From positions 1-5,333 of the forward strand of contig JALWEC010000062.1 of the NCBI GenBank assembly GCA_027036655.1: a stretch of 5,333 nt of DNA. Direction: 5' to 3'. The stretch is from Melioribacteraceae bacterium. Its GTDB lineage: Bacteria > Bacteroidota > Ignavibacteria > Ignavibacteriales > Melioribacteraceae. A model generated the notes under the pieces. The model saw only the letters and a list, made by a program, of their open reading frames with translations. It had not been told where the DNA came from and ran no database searches. Of the stretch, positions 1 through 5,333 are shown piece after piece. The first letter of the stretch is position 1. The number at the start of each line of letters is the position of its first letter. Both the position numbers and the translations under genes were made by a program.

Positions 1-619
1 AATACAACTCAACAACAAGTTGTTCATTTACATTCAACGGGATATCTTCTCTTGCAGGTATCTCATTAAAAGCGCCGGAAAGTTCAGCTTTGTTAACTAA
101 CAGCCAAGGATAAAGATTATCTTTGGTTCTGCGAAGCGTATCATGGATGATATCCATTTTTTTACTCTTCTCGCTAACTGAAATAACGTCGCCGGCTTTT
201 AATAAATAAGAAGGAATATTAACTGTTTTCCCATTTACAAGGAAGTGTTTATGAATAATCATTTGGCGCGCCGCTTTCCTTGAAGGAGCAAATCCGAGAC
301 GAAAAACTACGTTATCCATTCTTCTTTCGAGTAATTTGATAAGGTTTTCGCCCGTAACGCCTTTTTGTCTATTGGCTTTTTCAAAATAAGTACGGAATTG
401 TGATTCCAATACGCCGTAAATTCTTTTAATTTTCTGCTTTTCGCGAAGCTGCACTCCGTATTCGGAAAATTTCATCCTTCTTCCGGTTCCGTGTTCACCG
501 GGAGGATAATTTTTAATTTCCAACGGACATTTTTCGGAATGACATTTACTTCCTTTTAAAAACAATTTCTGTTTTTCTCTTCTACATAATTTACAAACAG
601 GACCAGTGTATCTCGCCAT
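1..619 (-). CDS. rpsD: 30S ribosomal protein uS4 (RpsD), 3' end cut by window edge
   Basis: Primary-binding protein of the small subunit that nucleates 16S rRNA 5'-domain assembly; in many bacteria it also represses its own operon. The ATG at 617-619 opens [14 protein letters not shown], and 206 codons are readable before the window ends at VVELY; the family usually ends about two residues later, so the protein is nearly complete. Cys9, Cys12, Cys26 and Cys31 (CX2C, then CX4C) form the zinc site of the Cys-containing 'C+' type of S4. The S4 RNA-binding domain spans about residues 98-160 ([13 protein letters not shown], then SRKAARQMI and HKHFLVNGK). A good Shine-Dalgarno lies 8 bases upstream, and the gene follows rpsK by 15 bases. 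rpoA and rplQ would be expected next, outside the window. The identification is secure. Confidence 0.97.
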   Translation of the reverse strand, partial: MARYTGPVCKLCRREKQKLFLKGSKCHSEKCPLEIKNYPPGEHGTGRRMKFSEYGVQLREKQKIKRIYGVLESQFRTYFEKANRQKGVTGENLIKLLERRMDNVVFRLGFAPSRKAARQMIIHKHFLVNGKTVNIPSYLLKAGDVISVSEKSKKMDIIHDTLRRTKDNLYPWLLVNKAELSGAFNEIPAREDIPLNVNEQLVVELY

Positions 620-627
620 CTAATATT

Positions 628-632
628 CTCCT
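628..632 (-). promoter_or_regulatory. Shine-Dalgarno site of rpsD
   Basis: The minus strand reads AGGAG here, 8 bases before the ATG of rpsD, in the 15-base gap after the rpsK stop codon. It supports the chosen start and shows that this organism uses anti-Shine-Dalgarno pairing. Confidence 0.85.
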
Positions 633-634
633 AA

Positions 635-1021
635 TTAAACTCTTCTTTTCTTCGGTGGTCTGCATCCGTTGTGAGGAATCGGCGTTATATCTCTGATAGA
701 CATAATTTGCAAACCTGCCGTATTTAATGCTCTTATTGCCGCTTCACGTCCGGAACCGGGACCTTTTACATAAACGTCAACTTTTCTCAATCCGAGATCA
801 TACGCTTCTTTAGCAGCGTCTTCCGCCGTTACCTGCGAGGCAAACGGTGTGTTCTTTCTCGAACCTTTGAATCCGTTTTTTCCTGCGGACGACCATGAAA
901 TTGTATTGCCGTAAATATCCGTAATTGTTACAAGCACATTATTAAATGATGCTTTTATATGAGCAACTCCATTCGCATCAACATGAATTTTTTTCTTTGT
1001 CTTTTTCGTAGTCTTAGCCAA
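635..1021 (-). CDS. rpsK: 30S ribosomal protein uS11 (RpsK), TTG start
   Basis: Small-subunit platform protein that contacts 16S rRNA near the E site and the mRNA path. The 128-residue length is normal. A lysine-rich tail (residues 1-11) precedes the fold; the family motif [13 protein letters not shown] is at 87-99, and the universal C-terminus [13 protein letters not shown] is at 116-128. The Asn-Gly pair at 118-119 corresponds to the site reported to be isoaspartate in E. coli uS11. The start codon is TTG (1019-1021): it gives the expected MAKTTKK beginning, has AAGGAG 7 bases upstream, and an in-frame TAA lies a few codons further up with no ATG between. The gene follows rpsM by 26 bases and ends TAA 15 bases before rpsD. 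Identification is secure, and the TTG start is well supported. Confidence 0.97.
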   Translation of the reverse strand: MAKTTKKTKKKIHVDANGVAHIKASFNNVLVTITDIYGNTISWSSAGKNGFKGSRKNTPFASQVTAEDAAKEAYDLGLRKVDVYVKGPGSGREAAIRALNTAGLQIMSIRDITPIPHNGCRPPKKRRV

Positions 1022-1028
1022 CTCTAAA

Positions 1029-1034
1029 CTCCTT
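1029..1034 (-). promoter_or_regulatory. Shine-Dalgarno site of rpsK (decides the TTG start)
   Basis: The minus strand reads AAGGAG, with a 7-base spacer to the TTG at 1019-1021. With no in-frame ATG between the upstream stop and the conserved N-terminus, this site fixes the start. Confidence 0.85.
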
Positions 1035-1047
1035 GATTAAATTATTA

Positions 1048-1425
1048 CTACTTAACCGCTTTTTTCTTACCGGCTACTGTCTTTCTTCTTCCTTTACGTG
1101 TCCTTGAATTTGTCTTAGTTCTCTGTCCGCGAACAGGTAATCCTCTACGATGTCTCAATCCACGATAAGCGCCAATATCCATCAAGCGTTTGATATTTTG
1201 TTGAATTTCGCTTCTTAAAGCTCCTTCAACTTTGAAGTTATCCATCATCACGGATCTGATTTTAGCAATTTCTTCTTCATTCAAATCCATTATTTTCTTT
1301 TCGGGATCAACTCCGGATTTGGTAAGAATTTCCATGGCAGTGTGTCTGCCGATTCCGTAAATATAAGTTAATCCGATAAATGCTTTCTTATTCTTGGGTA
1401 AATCAATTCCTGCTATACGAGCCAA
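1048..1425 (-). CDS. rpsM: 30S ribosomal protein uS13 (RpsM), TTG start
   Basis: Head protein of the small subunit; it bridges to the large subunit, and its C-terminal tail touches the P-site tRNA. The 125 residues match the usual length. The start [10 protein letters not shown] is typical. The helix-two turn-helix region follows (about 11-60, with [10 protein letters not shown] at 21-30), then the S13 signature ([15 protein letters not shown], 89-103) and a lysine/arginine-rich tail ending KKKAVK. The start codon is TTG (1423-1425) with a perfect AGGAGG 7 bases upstream; the rpmJ stop lies in the same frame 21 bases up and no ATG falls between. In E. coli this gene begins the alpha operon behind an S4-binding leader. 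Here the 21-base gap to rpmJ leaves no room for such a leader, suggesting read-through from the spc genes. Stop codon is TAG. Confidence 0.97.
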   Translation of the reverse strand: MARIAGIDLPKNKKAFIGLTYIYGIGRHTAMEILTKSGVDPEKKIMDLNEEEIAKIRSVMMDNFKVEGALRSEIQQNIKRLMDIGAYRGLRHRRGLPVRGQRTKTNSRTRKGRRKTVAGKKKAVK

Positions 1426-1432
1426 TTCAAAA

Positions 1433-1438
1433 CCTCCT
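1433..1438 (-). promoter_or_regulatory. Perfect Shine-Dalgarno AGGAGG of rpsM
   Basis: The minus strand reads AGGAGG, 7 bases before the TTG start of rpsM and within the 21-base rpmJ-rpsM gap. It is the strongest ribosome binding site in the window and serves a TTG start. Confidence 0.9.
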
Positions 1439-1446
1439 GATTTCTT

Positions 1447-1560
1447 TTAACCTTGACGTTGTTTATGTTTTGGATTTTTACAAATTACCATTACAACGCC
1501 GTTTCTTTTAATTACTTTGCAATGCTCGCAAATTTTCTTTACTGATGCACGTACTTTCAT
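1447..1560 (-). CDS. rpmJ: 50S ribosomal protein bL36 (RpmJ)
   Basis: This small gene encodes a 37-residue large-subunit protein that binds 23S rRNA late in assembly. The minus-strand translation begins [15 protein letters not shown] and ends NPKHKQRQG before TAA at 1447-1449. Cys11, Cys14, Cys27 and His32 form the zinc ribbon of the C+ paralogue, the type not used under zinc limitation in species that carry both forms. The ATG (1558-1560) begins one base after the infA TGA stop, so translational coupling to infA is likely. The length and the start and end sequences match the family closely, so the identification is secure. Confidence 0.97.
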   Translation of the reverse strand: MKVRASVKKICEHCKVIKRNGVVMVICKNPKHKQRQG

Positions 1561-1561
1561 A

Positions 1562-1780
1562 TCATTTATACCTATAAGTTATCCGACCTTTACTTAAATC
1601 ATAGGGAGACATCTCGATTGAAACTTTATCTCCTACCAATATTTTGATAAAATGCATTCTCATTTTACCTGAAACATGCGCAATAATTTCATGCCCATTA
1701 TCCAATTTAACTCTGAAATGAGCGTTCGGTAATGTTTCGGTTACTACTCCATCTACTTTTATCGCTTCTTGTTTCGCCAT
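1562..1780 (-). CDS. infA: Translation initiation factor IF-1
   Basis: IF-1 occupies the A site of the 30S subunit during initiation and supports IF2 and IF3. The 72-residue length is exactly that usual for the family. It is a single S1-like OB fold, visible as [19 protein letters not shown] (8-26), [14 protein letters not shown] (28-41), [16 protein letters not shown] (47-62) and the end GRITYRYK. The form starting [11 protein letters not shown] is typical of Bacteroidota/Chlorobiota. The ATG overlaps the map stop by one base (TAATG), which suggests coupled translation, and no strong separate ribosome binding site is seen. The stop is TGA, one base before rpmJ. Its place between map and rpmJ is a widespread arrangement. 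Confidence 0.98.
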   Translation of the reverse strand: MAKQEAIKVDGVVTETLPNAHFRVKLDNGHEIIAHVSGKMRMHFIKILVGDKVSIEMSPYDLSKGRITYRYK

Positions 1781-2541
1781 TATACTCTACTCAATATTTC
1801 CGGTTTTCCGTCGATTATCGCCAGCGTATGCTCAAAATGAGCCGATGGTTTACCATCCGCCGTAACAATCGTCCAACCGTCATTTTTTACTTTTACGCGC
1901 CACGTTCCGAGGTTAATCATCGGTTCGATAGCGATTGTCATTCCGTTTTTTATTAACGCTCCGGTACGTTTTCTACCGAAGTTCATTATCTGCGGATCTT
2001 CGTGAAGCTCTTTCCCAACTCCGTGTCCGCATAAATCTCTTACGATTCCAAAACCGTATTTGTTTACATATTCTTCGATTGCATTACCAATATCGCCGAT
2101 TCTGTTTCCTACCCGCGCTTGGTCAATACCGGCGTATAAGGATTTTTCGGTAACATCCATTAATACTTTTTTATCTTCCGAAATTTCTCCAACCGCAACG
2201 GTTAAAGCCGCGTCTCCGTAATAGCCGTTTTTGACCGCGCCCGTATCGATTGAAATTATATCGCCGTTTTTCAAAGCTCTGTCGCCGGGAATCCCATGAA
2301 CCACTTCTTCGTTAATCGAAGCGCAAATAGTTCCGGGAAACGGTAAATCGCTCCCTTCGGGATATCCTTTAAAAGCGGGTTTTGCTCCGCAGCTCCGGAT
2401 GTAATCCTCGGCAATTTTATCAAGTTCCCAAGTAGTAACGCCTTCTTTGGCGTGAGCTTTACAAAGCTGCAATGTTTCCGCTACAATCTTCGCGCTTTCT
2501 CTTATATAATCAATTTCTTTTTTTGTTTTAATTAAAATCAA
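1780..2541 (-). CDS. map: Methionine aminopeptidase type I, TTG start
   Basis: Cytosolic dimetal enzyme that removes the N-terminal Met from new proteins after deformylation when the second residue is small. The 253 residues form the bare type I pita-bread fold with no N-terminal extension. The metal ligands are all present: Asp99 (SIDTG), Asp110 (YYGDAA), His173 (CGHGVG), Glu206 (AIEPM) and Glu237 (HFEHT). The catalytic-site histidines His82 (VVHGIPGD) and His180 (ELHEDP) are present too. The start is TTG (2539-2541), giving [16 protein letters not shown]. An in-frame TAA lies about nine codons upstream, and no ATG falls before the conserved region. The preceding AGGCG is a weak ribosome binding site overlapping the secY stop, 8 bases away. 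The gene ends TAATG, sharing one base with infA. Catalytic competence is expected. Confidence 0.97.
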   Translation of the reverse strand: MILIKTKKEIDYIRESAKIVAETLQLCKAHAKEGVTTWELDKIAEDYIRSCGAKPAFKGYPEGSDLPFPGTICASINEEVVHGIPGDRALKNGDIISIDTGAVKNGYYGDAALTVAVGEISEDKKVLMDVTEKSLYAGIDQARVGNRIGDIGNAIEEYVNKYGFGIVRDLCGHGVGKELHEDPQIMNFGRKRTGALIKNGMTIAIEPMINLGTWRVKVKNDGWTIVTADGKPSAHFEHTLAIIDGKPEILSRV

Positions 2542-2546
2542 TTCAG

Positions 2547-2551
2547 CGCCT
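2547..2551 (-). promoter_or_regulatory. Weak Shine-Dalgarno of map, overlapping the secY stop
   Basis: The minus strand reads AGGCG, sharing two bases with the TAG stop of secY and 5 bases before the TTG start of map. The match to anti-Shine-Dalgarno is poor, so map is probably translated by ribosomes finishing secY; this is inference. Confidence 0.5.
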
Positions 2552-3884
2552 ACTTGCGACCTTTCATTTTACCGGATTTCATAAATCCGTCGTAATGTCT
2601 CATCAATAAATGAGATTCAACTTGCTGAAGCGTATCCAAAGCAACTTGAACGATAATCAGCAGACTTGTGCCGCCGAAGAATCTTGCAAAGCTTCCGGAT
2701 ACTCCCATTCTCGATACGAACGCCGGTAAAATTGCGATAATTGCCAGGAAGATTGATCCCGGTAATGTAATCTTTGTTAAAATATTATCAATGAACTCGG
2801 ACGTTTGTTTACCCGGTCTGATACCCGGAATAAACCCGCCTTGTTTCTTCATGTTTTCCGCAACATCCTGCGGATTAAATGCAATTGCCGTGTAGAAATA
2901 AGTGAAGAATATAATCATTAATGCGTAAACAAACGAGTACGTAAACGAAGTATATTGCAAATATCCCGACAAGCTCTGTAAGAACTCGCTATCCGGGAAG
3001 AATGATAACACCGTACTCGGAATAAACATAATTGCCTGCGCAAAAATGATTGGCATTACGCCTGCTGTGTTAACGCGCAATGGAATGTATTGCGTAACTC
3101 CGCCGTAAACTTTCCGTCCGACAACGCGTTTTGCATATTGAACGGGAATTCTTCTTGTTCCATCCGTTACCAAAACAATTCCGGCAACAATGAAGTACAA
3201 TAAGATAAATATTACAATCTCGATTACCAGGTTTCTTTGTCCAGCCGCGAGGAGACGATATTCATCCAACAAAGCATACGGTAATCTGTCAATAATTCCG
3301 ATTGTAATTATCAATGATATTCCGTTCCCGATTCCGCGATCCGTTATCTGCTCGCCTAACCACATCATAAAGATAGTGCCGGCAACAAGCAACGTAATCG
3401 TCGTAATCGTCCAGAAAATACCTTGAACTTCAGGTGGAATAATCGAAATTCCGTTAATATTAATATTTTTAAGATGTATCGTTACGCCCCAAGCTTGAAA
3501 CGCGGAAATAAGAACAGTTCCGTATCTCGTCCACTGCGTAAGTTTTTTCCTTCCTTCTTCCCCTTCGTTCTGAAGTTTTTGAATAGAAGGAACAACAGCT
3601 CCCAACAATTGGAAAATAATCGAGGAACTGATATAAGGCATAATACCGAGTGCAAAAATCGCCGCATTGGAAAATGCGCCGCCGACAAATAAATCGTACA
3701 AACCGAAAAGGTTATCCGAAGTTTTGTTAGCCATTGCCTGGGCAAGCAGATGGTGATCGATACCGGGCAAAGTTATGTGAGCGCCGATTCGAACAATTAC
3801 CAAAAGTCCCAAAGTGTAGAGTATTCGTTGCCTTAACTCGTGAATCTTAAAAATATTTCTGAAAGTTTCTTGTATTTTTCCCAT
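2550..3884 (-). CDS. secY: Preprotein translocase channel subunit SecY
   Basis: Pore of the SecYEG translocon in the inner membrane; it passes unfolded proteins driven by SecA or ribosomes. The 444-residue length is typical, and hydrophobic stretches fit ten membrane segments. TM1 is around 20-40; the plug helix (YDLFVGGAFSNA, about 63-74) leads into signature 1 (LGIMPYISSSIIFQLL, 79-94). The cytosolic loop after it holds NEGEEGRKK. Signature 2 is WLGEQITDRGIGNGISLII (175-193). The loop FIPGIRPGKQT (351-361) carries Arg356, matching the arginine in the fifth cytosolic loop needed for SecA function in E. coli. The tail HLLMRHYDGFMKSGKMKGRK is basic, as expected for the cytosol. The ATG overlaps the rplO stop by one base (TAATG), indicating coupling. 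Stop is TAG, 8 bases before map. Confidence 0.98.
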   Translation of the reverse strand: MGKIQETFRNIFKIHELRQRILYTLGLLVIVRIGAHITLPGIDHHLLAQAMANKTSDNLFGLYDLFVGGAFSNAAIFALGIMPYISSSIIFQLLGAVVPSIQKLQNEGEEGRKKLTQWTRYGTVLISAFQAWGVTIHLKNININGISIIPPEVQGIFWTITTITLLVAGTIFMMWLGEQITDRGIGNGISLIITIGIIDRLPYALLDEYRLLAAGQRNLVIEIVIFILLYFIVAGIVLVTDGTRRIPVQYAKRVVGRKVYGGVTQYIPLRVNTAGVMPIIFAQAIMFIPSTVLSFFPDSEFLQSLSGYLQYTSFTYSFVYALMIIFFTYFYTAIAFNPQDVAENMKKQGGFIPGIRPGKQTSEFIDNILTKITLPGSIFLAIIAILPAFVSRMGVSGSFARFFGGTSLLIIVQVALDTLQQVESHLLMRHYDGFMKSGKMKGRK

Positions 3885-4348
3885 TAATCTACAATCTCTT
3901 TAATAGTTCCACCAGCAGCTTCAATCTTTTCTTTTGCGCTTGCACTGAATTTATGCGCTTCAACTTCCAACTTTGCCGATAATTCGCCGTTACCAAGAAT
4001 TTTGTAAGGAGAAGCGGCTTTGGAAATCAAACCATTTTTGTAAAGAACAACTGCGTTAACTTTGTTATCTTCTAATTTATTATTATCAACTAACTTTTGT
4101 AACGAAGAAACATTTACCGCCTGATATTCAATGCGGAAAATATTTTTAAATCCTCTTTTCGGAACTCTTCTCTGCAAAGGCATCTGTCCGCCTTCAAACC
4201 AAGCGCGATGCTTAAATCCGGATCTGGAACCTTGTCCGTTCATACCGCGAGTTGCAGTACCTCCGCGACCTGTGCCTTCGCCTCTACCAATTTTTTTTCT
4301 CTGTTTTCTCGCGCCTTTGGCGTATTTCAAATTACTTAAGATATCCAT
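3884..4348 (-). CDS. rplO: 50S ribosomal protein uL15 (RplO)
   Basis: Large-subunit protein important in late 50S assembly. The 154 residues begin MDILSNLKYAKGARKQRKK, followed by the Gly/Arg-rich extension threading through 23S rRNA (GRGEGTGRGGTATRGMNGQG, 21-40) and GGQMPLQRRVPKRGF (53-67). The globular domain follows, with the family signature around 126-149 (KLEVEAHKFSASAKEKIEAA) and the end IKEIVD. The ATG directly follows the rpmD TAA with no base between, and the stop shares one base with the secY ATG, so all three genes are probably translationally coupled. The ribosome binding site appears to be the GAGG within the last codons of rpmD. Nothing is odd about it. Confidence 0.97.
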   Translation of the reverse strand: MDILSNLKYAKGARKQRKKIGRGEGTGRGGTATRGMNGQGSRSGFKHRAWFEGGQMPLQRRVPKRGFKNIFRIEYQAVNVSSLQKLVDNNKLEDNKVNAVVLYKNGLISKAASPYKILGNGELSAKLEVEAHKFSASAKEKIEAAGGTIKEIVD

Positions 4349-4546
4349 TTAAGCCTCATCTTCTTCAATTTCTTCAAACTTAACCAAATGCTGTACTTTA
4401 TTTATCATTCCTCTAATCTGCGGAGTGTCGTTTTTAATAGTTACATAGTTTGGTCTTCCTAAACCTAACGCTTCAATCGTCCTCTTTTGATCTTTAGGTC
4501 TGTCAATAATGCTTCTTATTTGCGTAATCTTTAATTTCTTAGCCAT
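4349..4546 (-). CDS. rpmD: 50S ribosomal protein uL30 (RpmD)
   Basis: Small large-subunit protein of the ferredoxin-like L30 fold. The core runs KKLKITQIRSIIDRPKDQKR (3-22), EALGLGRPNYVTIKND (25-40) and IRGMINKVQHLVKFEEI (44-60). At 65 residues it is a few longer than the common 58-60 because of an acidic tail (EEIEEDEA, 58-65), as is found in some members. The start ATG has GAGGTGATTAG in front, a strong ribosome binding site that overlaps none of the gene but fills the 13-base gap after rpsE. It abuts rplO directly. The order rpsE-rpmD-rplO-secY is the classic spc order, making the assignment secure despite the small size. Confidence 0.96.
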   Translation of the reverse strand: MAKKLKITQIRSIIDRPKDQKRTIEALGLGRPNYVTIKNDTPQIRGMINKVQHLVKFEEIEEDEA

Positions 4547-4550
4547 CTAA

Positions 4551-4557
4551 TCACCTC
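4551..4557 (-). promoter_or_regulatory. Shine-Dalgarno site of rpmD
   Basis: The minus strand reads GAGGTGA, an extended match to the anti-Shine-Dalgarno, with the GAGG core 7 bases from the ATG. It lies in the short rpsE-rpmD gap. Confidence 0.85.
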
Positions 4558-4559
4558 GT

Positions 4560-5066
4560 TTAGGAATTAAACAATTCTGTTACTGTCATATTTCGTCTTT
4601 TTGCCATAGTATTTGCATCAACCAAGCTTAATAATCCGTTCAAAGTGGCTTTAACTTGGTTATGAGGATTACTGGAACCTAATGATTTGGTCAGTACATC
4701 CTGAACTCCCGCTAATTCCAAAACAGCGCGAACTCCGCCGCCGGCAATAAGTCCGGTTCCTTGCGAAGCGGGTTTAAGAAGAACGCGACCCGCGCCGTAT
4801 TTACCTATAATCTGATGAGGTAATGTCCCTTTGATTACGGGAACTTTATAAACGTTTTTCTTAGCGTCGTCAATTCCTTTAGAGATTGCGTCAGTTACTT
4901 CGTTAGCCTTTCCTAATCCTACGCCTACGTGTCCGTTACCATCGCCAACGACAACAATAGCGTTAAAGCTGAAACGGCGACCGCCTTTTACAACTTTAGC
5001 TACTCGATTTATGTGAACAACCTTTTCTTTCAATCCGTCAAGTATCGTAACTTTTTTAGATCTCAA
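4560..5066 (-). CDS. rpsE: 30S ribosomal protein uS5 (RpsE), TTG start
   Basis: Small-subunit protein at the mRNA entry channel, involved in decoding accuracy and helicase activity. The 168-residue length is normal. The N-terminal double-stranded-RNA-binding-like domain (about 14-77) shows [20 protein letters not shown] and the S5 signature region [17 protein letters not shown] (41-57). The C-terminal domain holds [20 protein letters not shown] (80-99) and [18 protein letters not shown] (103-120). The start is TTG (5064-5066), giving [11 protein letters not shown]. An in-frame TAA at 5079-5081 and the lack of any ATG before the conserved region make TTG the only reasonable choice, with GGAG 7 bases upstream. 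In most bacteria rpsE follows rplR closely; here a tRNA gene separates them, leaving 46 bases between the tRNA 3' end and this start. Confidence 0.97.
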   Translation of the reverse strand: MRSKKVTILDGLKEKVVHINRVAKVVKGGRRFSFNAIVVVGDGNGHVGVGLGKANEVTDAISKGIDDAKKNVYKVPVIKGTLPHQIIGKYGAGRVLLKPASQGTGLIAGGGVRAVLELAGVQDVLTKSLGSSNPHNQVKATLNGLLSLVDANTMAKRRNMTVTELFNS

Positions 5067-5073
5067 TTTCTTT

Positions 5074-5077
5074 CTCC
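5074..5077 (-). promoter_or_regulatory. Shine-Dalgarno site of rpsE (decides the TTG start)
   Basis: The minus strand reads GGAG, followed by AAAGAAA and the TTG start. It is embedded in ATGGAG, so an out-of-frame ATG overlaps the site. It lies downstream of the tRNA, so translation of rpsE can start independently of rplR. Confidence 0.75.
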
Positions 5078-5112
5078 ATTATTTCTATTCAACTTTTCAA
5101 ATCTTATCTTAG

Positions 5113-5183
5113 CTGCCGGGAGAGGATTCGAACCTCTGCAGACGCCTCCAAAGGGCGTAGTCCTACCATTAGACGACCCGGCA
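5113..5183 (-). tRNA. tRNA-Gln, anticodon UUG, inside the ribosomal protein operon
   Basis: A 71-base cloverleaf on the minus strand. The acceptor stem TGCCGGG (5183-5177) pairs perfectly with CCCGGCA (5120-5114). The D arm is GTCT/GGAC with loop AATGGTA (allowing one G-U pair). The anticodon stem ACGCC/GGCGT encloses loop CTTTGGA, giving anticodon TTG (5151-5149), which reads CAA and probably CAG. The T arm is AGAGG/CCTCT with loop TTCGAAT, and the variable region is four bases. The U1-A72 pair and discriminator G73 (5113) match the known E. coli glutamine identity elements. The 3' end continues CTA, so CCA is not encoded and must be added. It starts 5 bases after the rplR stop and ends 46 bases before rpsE, in the same orientation, so it is presumably cut out of the operon transcript. 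Confidence 0.95.
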
Positions 5184-5188
5184 GTTAA

Positions 5189-5333
5189 TTAAAATTTTAA
5201 TCCTGCTTTTCTCGCGCCATCGGCTGCGGCTTTTACTCTGCCGTGGTATCTGTACCAACCACGATCGAAAACCACTTCTTTAATTCCGGCTTCCAATATT
5301 TTTTTCCCGACAAACTCGCCGACAATTTCAGCT
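5189..5333 (-). CDS. rplR: 50S ribosomal protein uL18 (RplR), C-terminal part only
   Basis: Large-subunit protein that binds 5S rRNA together with uL5. Only the last 47 codons are in the window; the start lies beyond the right edge. The visible part reads [20 protein letters not shown], then [20 protein letters not shown], and ends RKAGLKF before TAA at 5189-5191. The motif VFDRG-x-Y-x-YHGRVKA-x-ADGAR and the ending GLKF are diagnostic of the family; the more usual form is FDRGGY, with Trp at the third position here. The stop is only 5 bases before the tRNA-Gln gene. Identification is secure from the motif and from the gene order. Confidence 0.95.
   Translation of the reverse strand, partial: AEIVGEFVGKKILEAGIKEVVFDRGWYRYHGRVKAAADGARKAGLKF

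Noticed and set aside
1732..2153. Two overlapping plus-strand open frames opposite infA and map
   Set aside because: They are antisense to well-conserved genes, have no recognisable motif, and show no ribosome binding site that would support them.
3482..3745. Minus-strand open frame of 87 codons inside secY in another frame
   Set aside because: It lies wholly within secY, whose frame is confirmed by conserved motifs on both sides. It has no family resemblance, so it is a shadow frame.
5056..5079. Seven-codon mini-frame (ATG GAG ... TAA) overlapping the rpsE ribosome binding site and TTG start
   Set aside because: It could act as a leader peptide, but it has no ribosome binding site of its own and its ATG is just the bases ahead of GGAG. 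It is too short to support as a gene.
5085..5112. Possible promoter (TTGAAA and AATAAT-like bases) between the tRNA and rpsE
   Set aside because: The two elements are far closer than the 16-18 base spacing needed, and no Bacteroidota-type TTTG/TAnnTTTG pair with about 19-base spacing is seen.
4929..5192. Plus-strand open frame of 87 codons crossing the tRNA and the start of rpsE
   Set aside because: Its C-terminal part (AAGRGFEPLQTPPKG) is the typical false translation of an antisense tRNA, and the rest is antisense to the secure rpsE coding sequence.
5188..5201. 14-base perfect palindrome ATTAAAATTTTAAT over the rplR stop codon
   Set aside because: It is made only of A and T, encodes the conserved LKF-stop ending, has no loop or GC stem to act as a terminator, and is expected by chance in AT-rich DNA.

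Overview
All genes in this window lie on the minus strand and form one stretch of the bacterial ribosomal-protein superoperon (the spc operon running straight into the alpha operon). Read in the direction of transcription (right to left) the order is rplR (3' end only) - tRNA-Gln(UUG) - rpsE - rpmD - rplO - secY - map - infA - rpmJ - rpsM - rpsK - rpsD (lacking only about its last two codons). Spacing is very tight: two stop/start pairs overlap by one base (rplO/secY and map/infA), one pair abuts (rpmD/rplO), one is one base apart (infA/rpmJ), and the other gaps are 8-26 bases apart from the tRNA-containing gap. No terminator or convincing internal promoter was seen, and no gene-free stretch exceeds about 120 bases.

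The gene order secY-map-infA-rpmJ-rpsM-rpsK-rpsD and the style of the proteins (IF1 ending ITYRYK, uS11 ending [11 protein letters not shown], uL15 beginning MDILSNLKYA) point to the Bacteroidota/Chlorobiota (FCB) side of the bacteria. The DNA is AT-rich, and several genes carry good Shine-Dalgarno sites (AGGAGG, AAGGAG, AGGAG, GAGGTGA). Strong Shine-Dalgarno sites are unusual for Bacteroidia/Flavobacteriia, so an Ignavibacteria- or Chlorobi-like organism is the better guess. This placement is inference; no comparison could be run.

The products work together: uL18, uS5, uL30, uL15, bL36, uS13, uS11 and uS4 are ribosomal proteins, IF1 acts in initiation, SecY is the membrane export channel, and methionine aminopeptidase trims the starting Met of new proteins. 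Two things are not ordinary. First, a well-formed tRNA-Gln gene sits between rplR and rpsE in the same orientation, so its maturation would cut the polycistronic mRNA. Second, four of the ten visible start codons (rpsE, map, rpsM, rpsK) are TTG, and in-frame stops just upstream leave no ATG alternative. I found no sign of a novel defence, mobile or biosynthetic system; this is a conserved housekeeping region.
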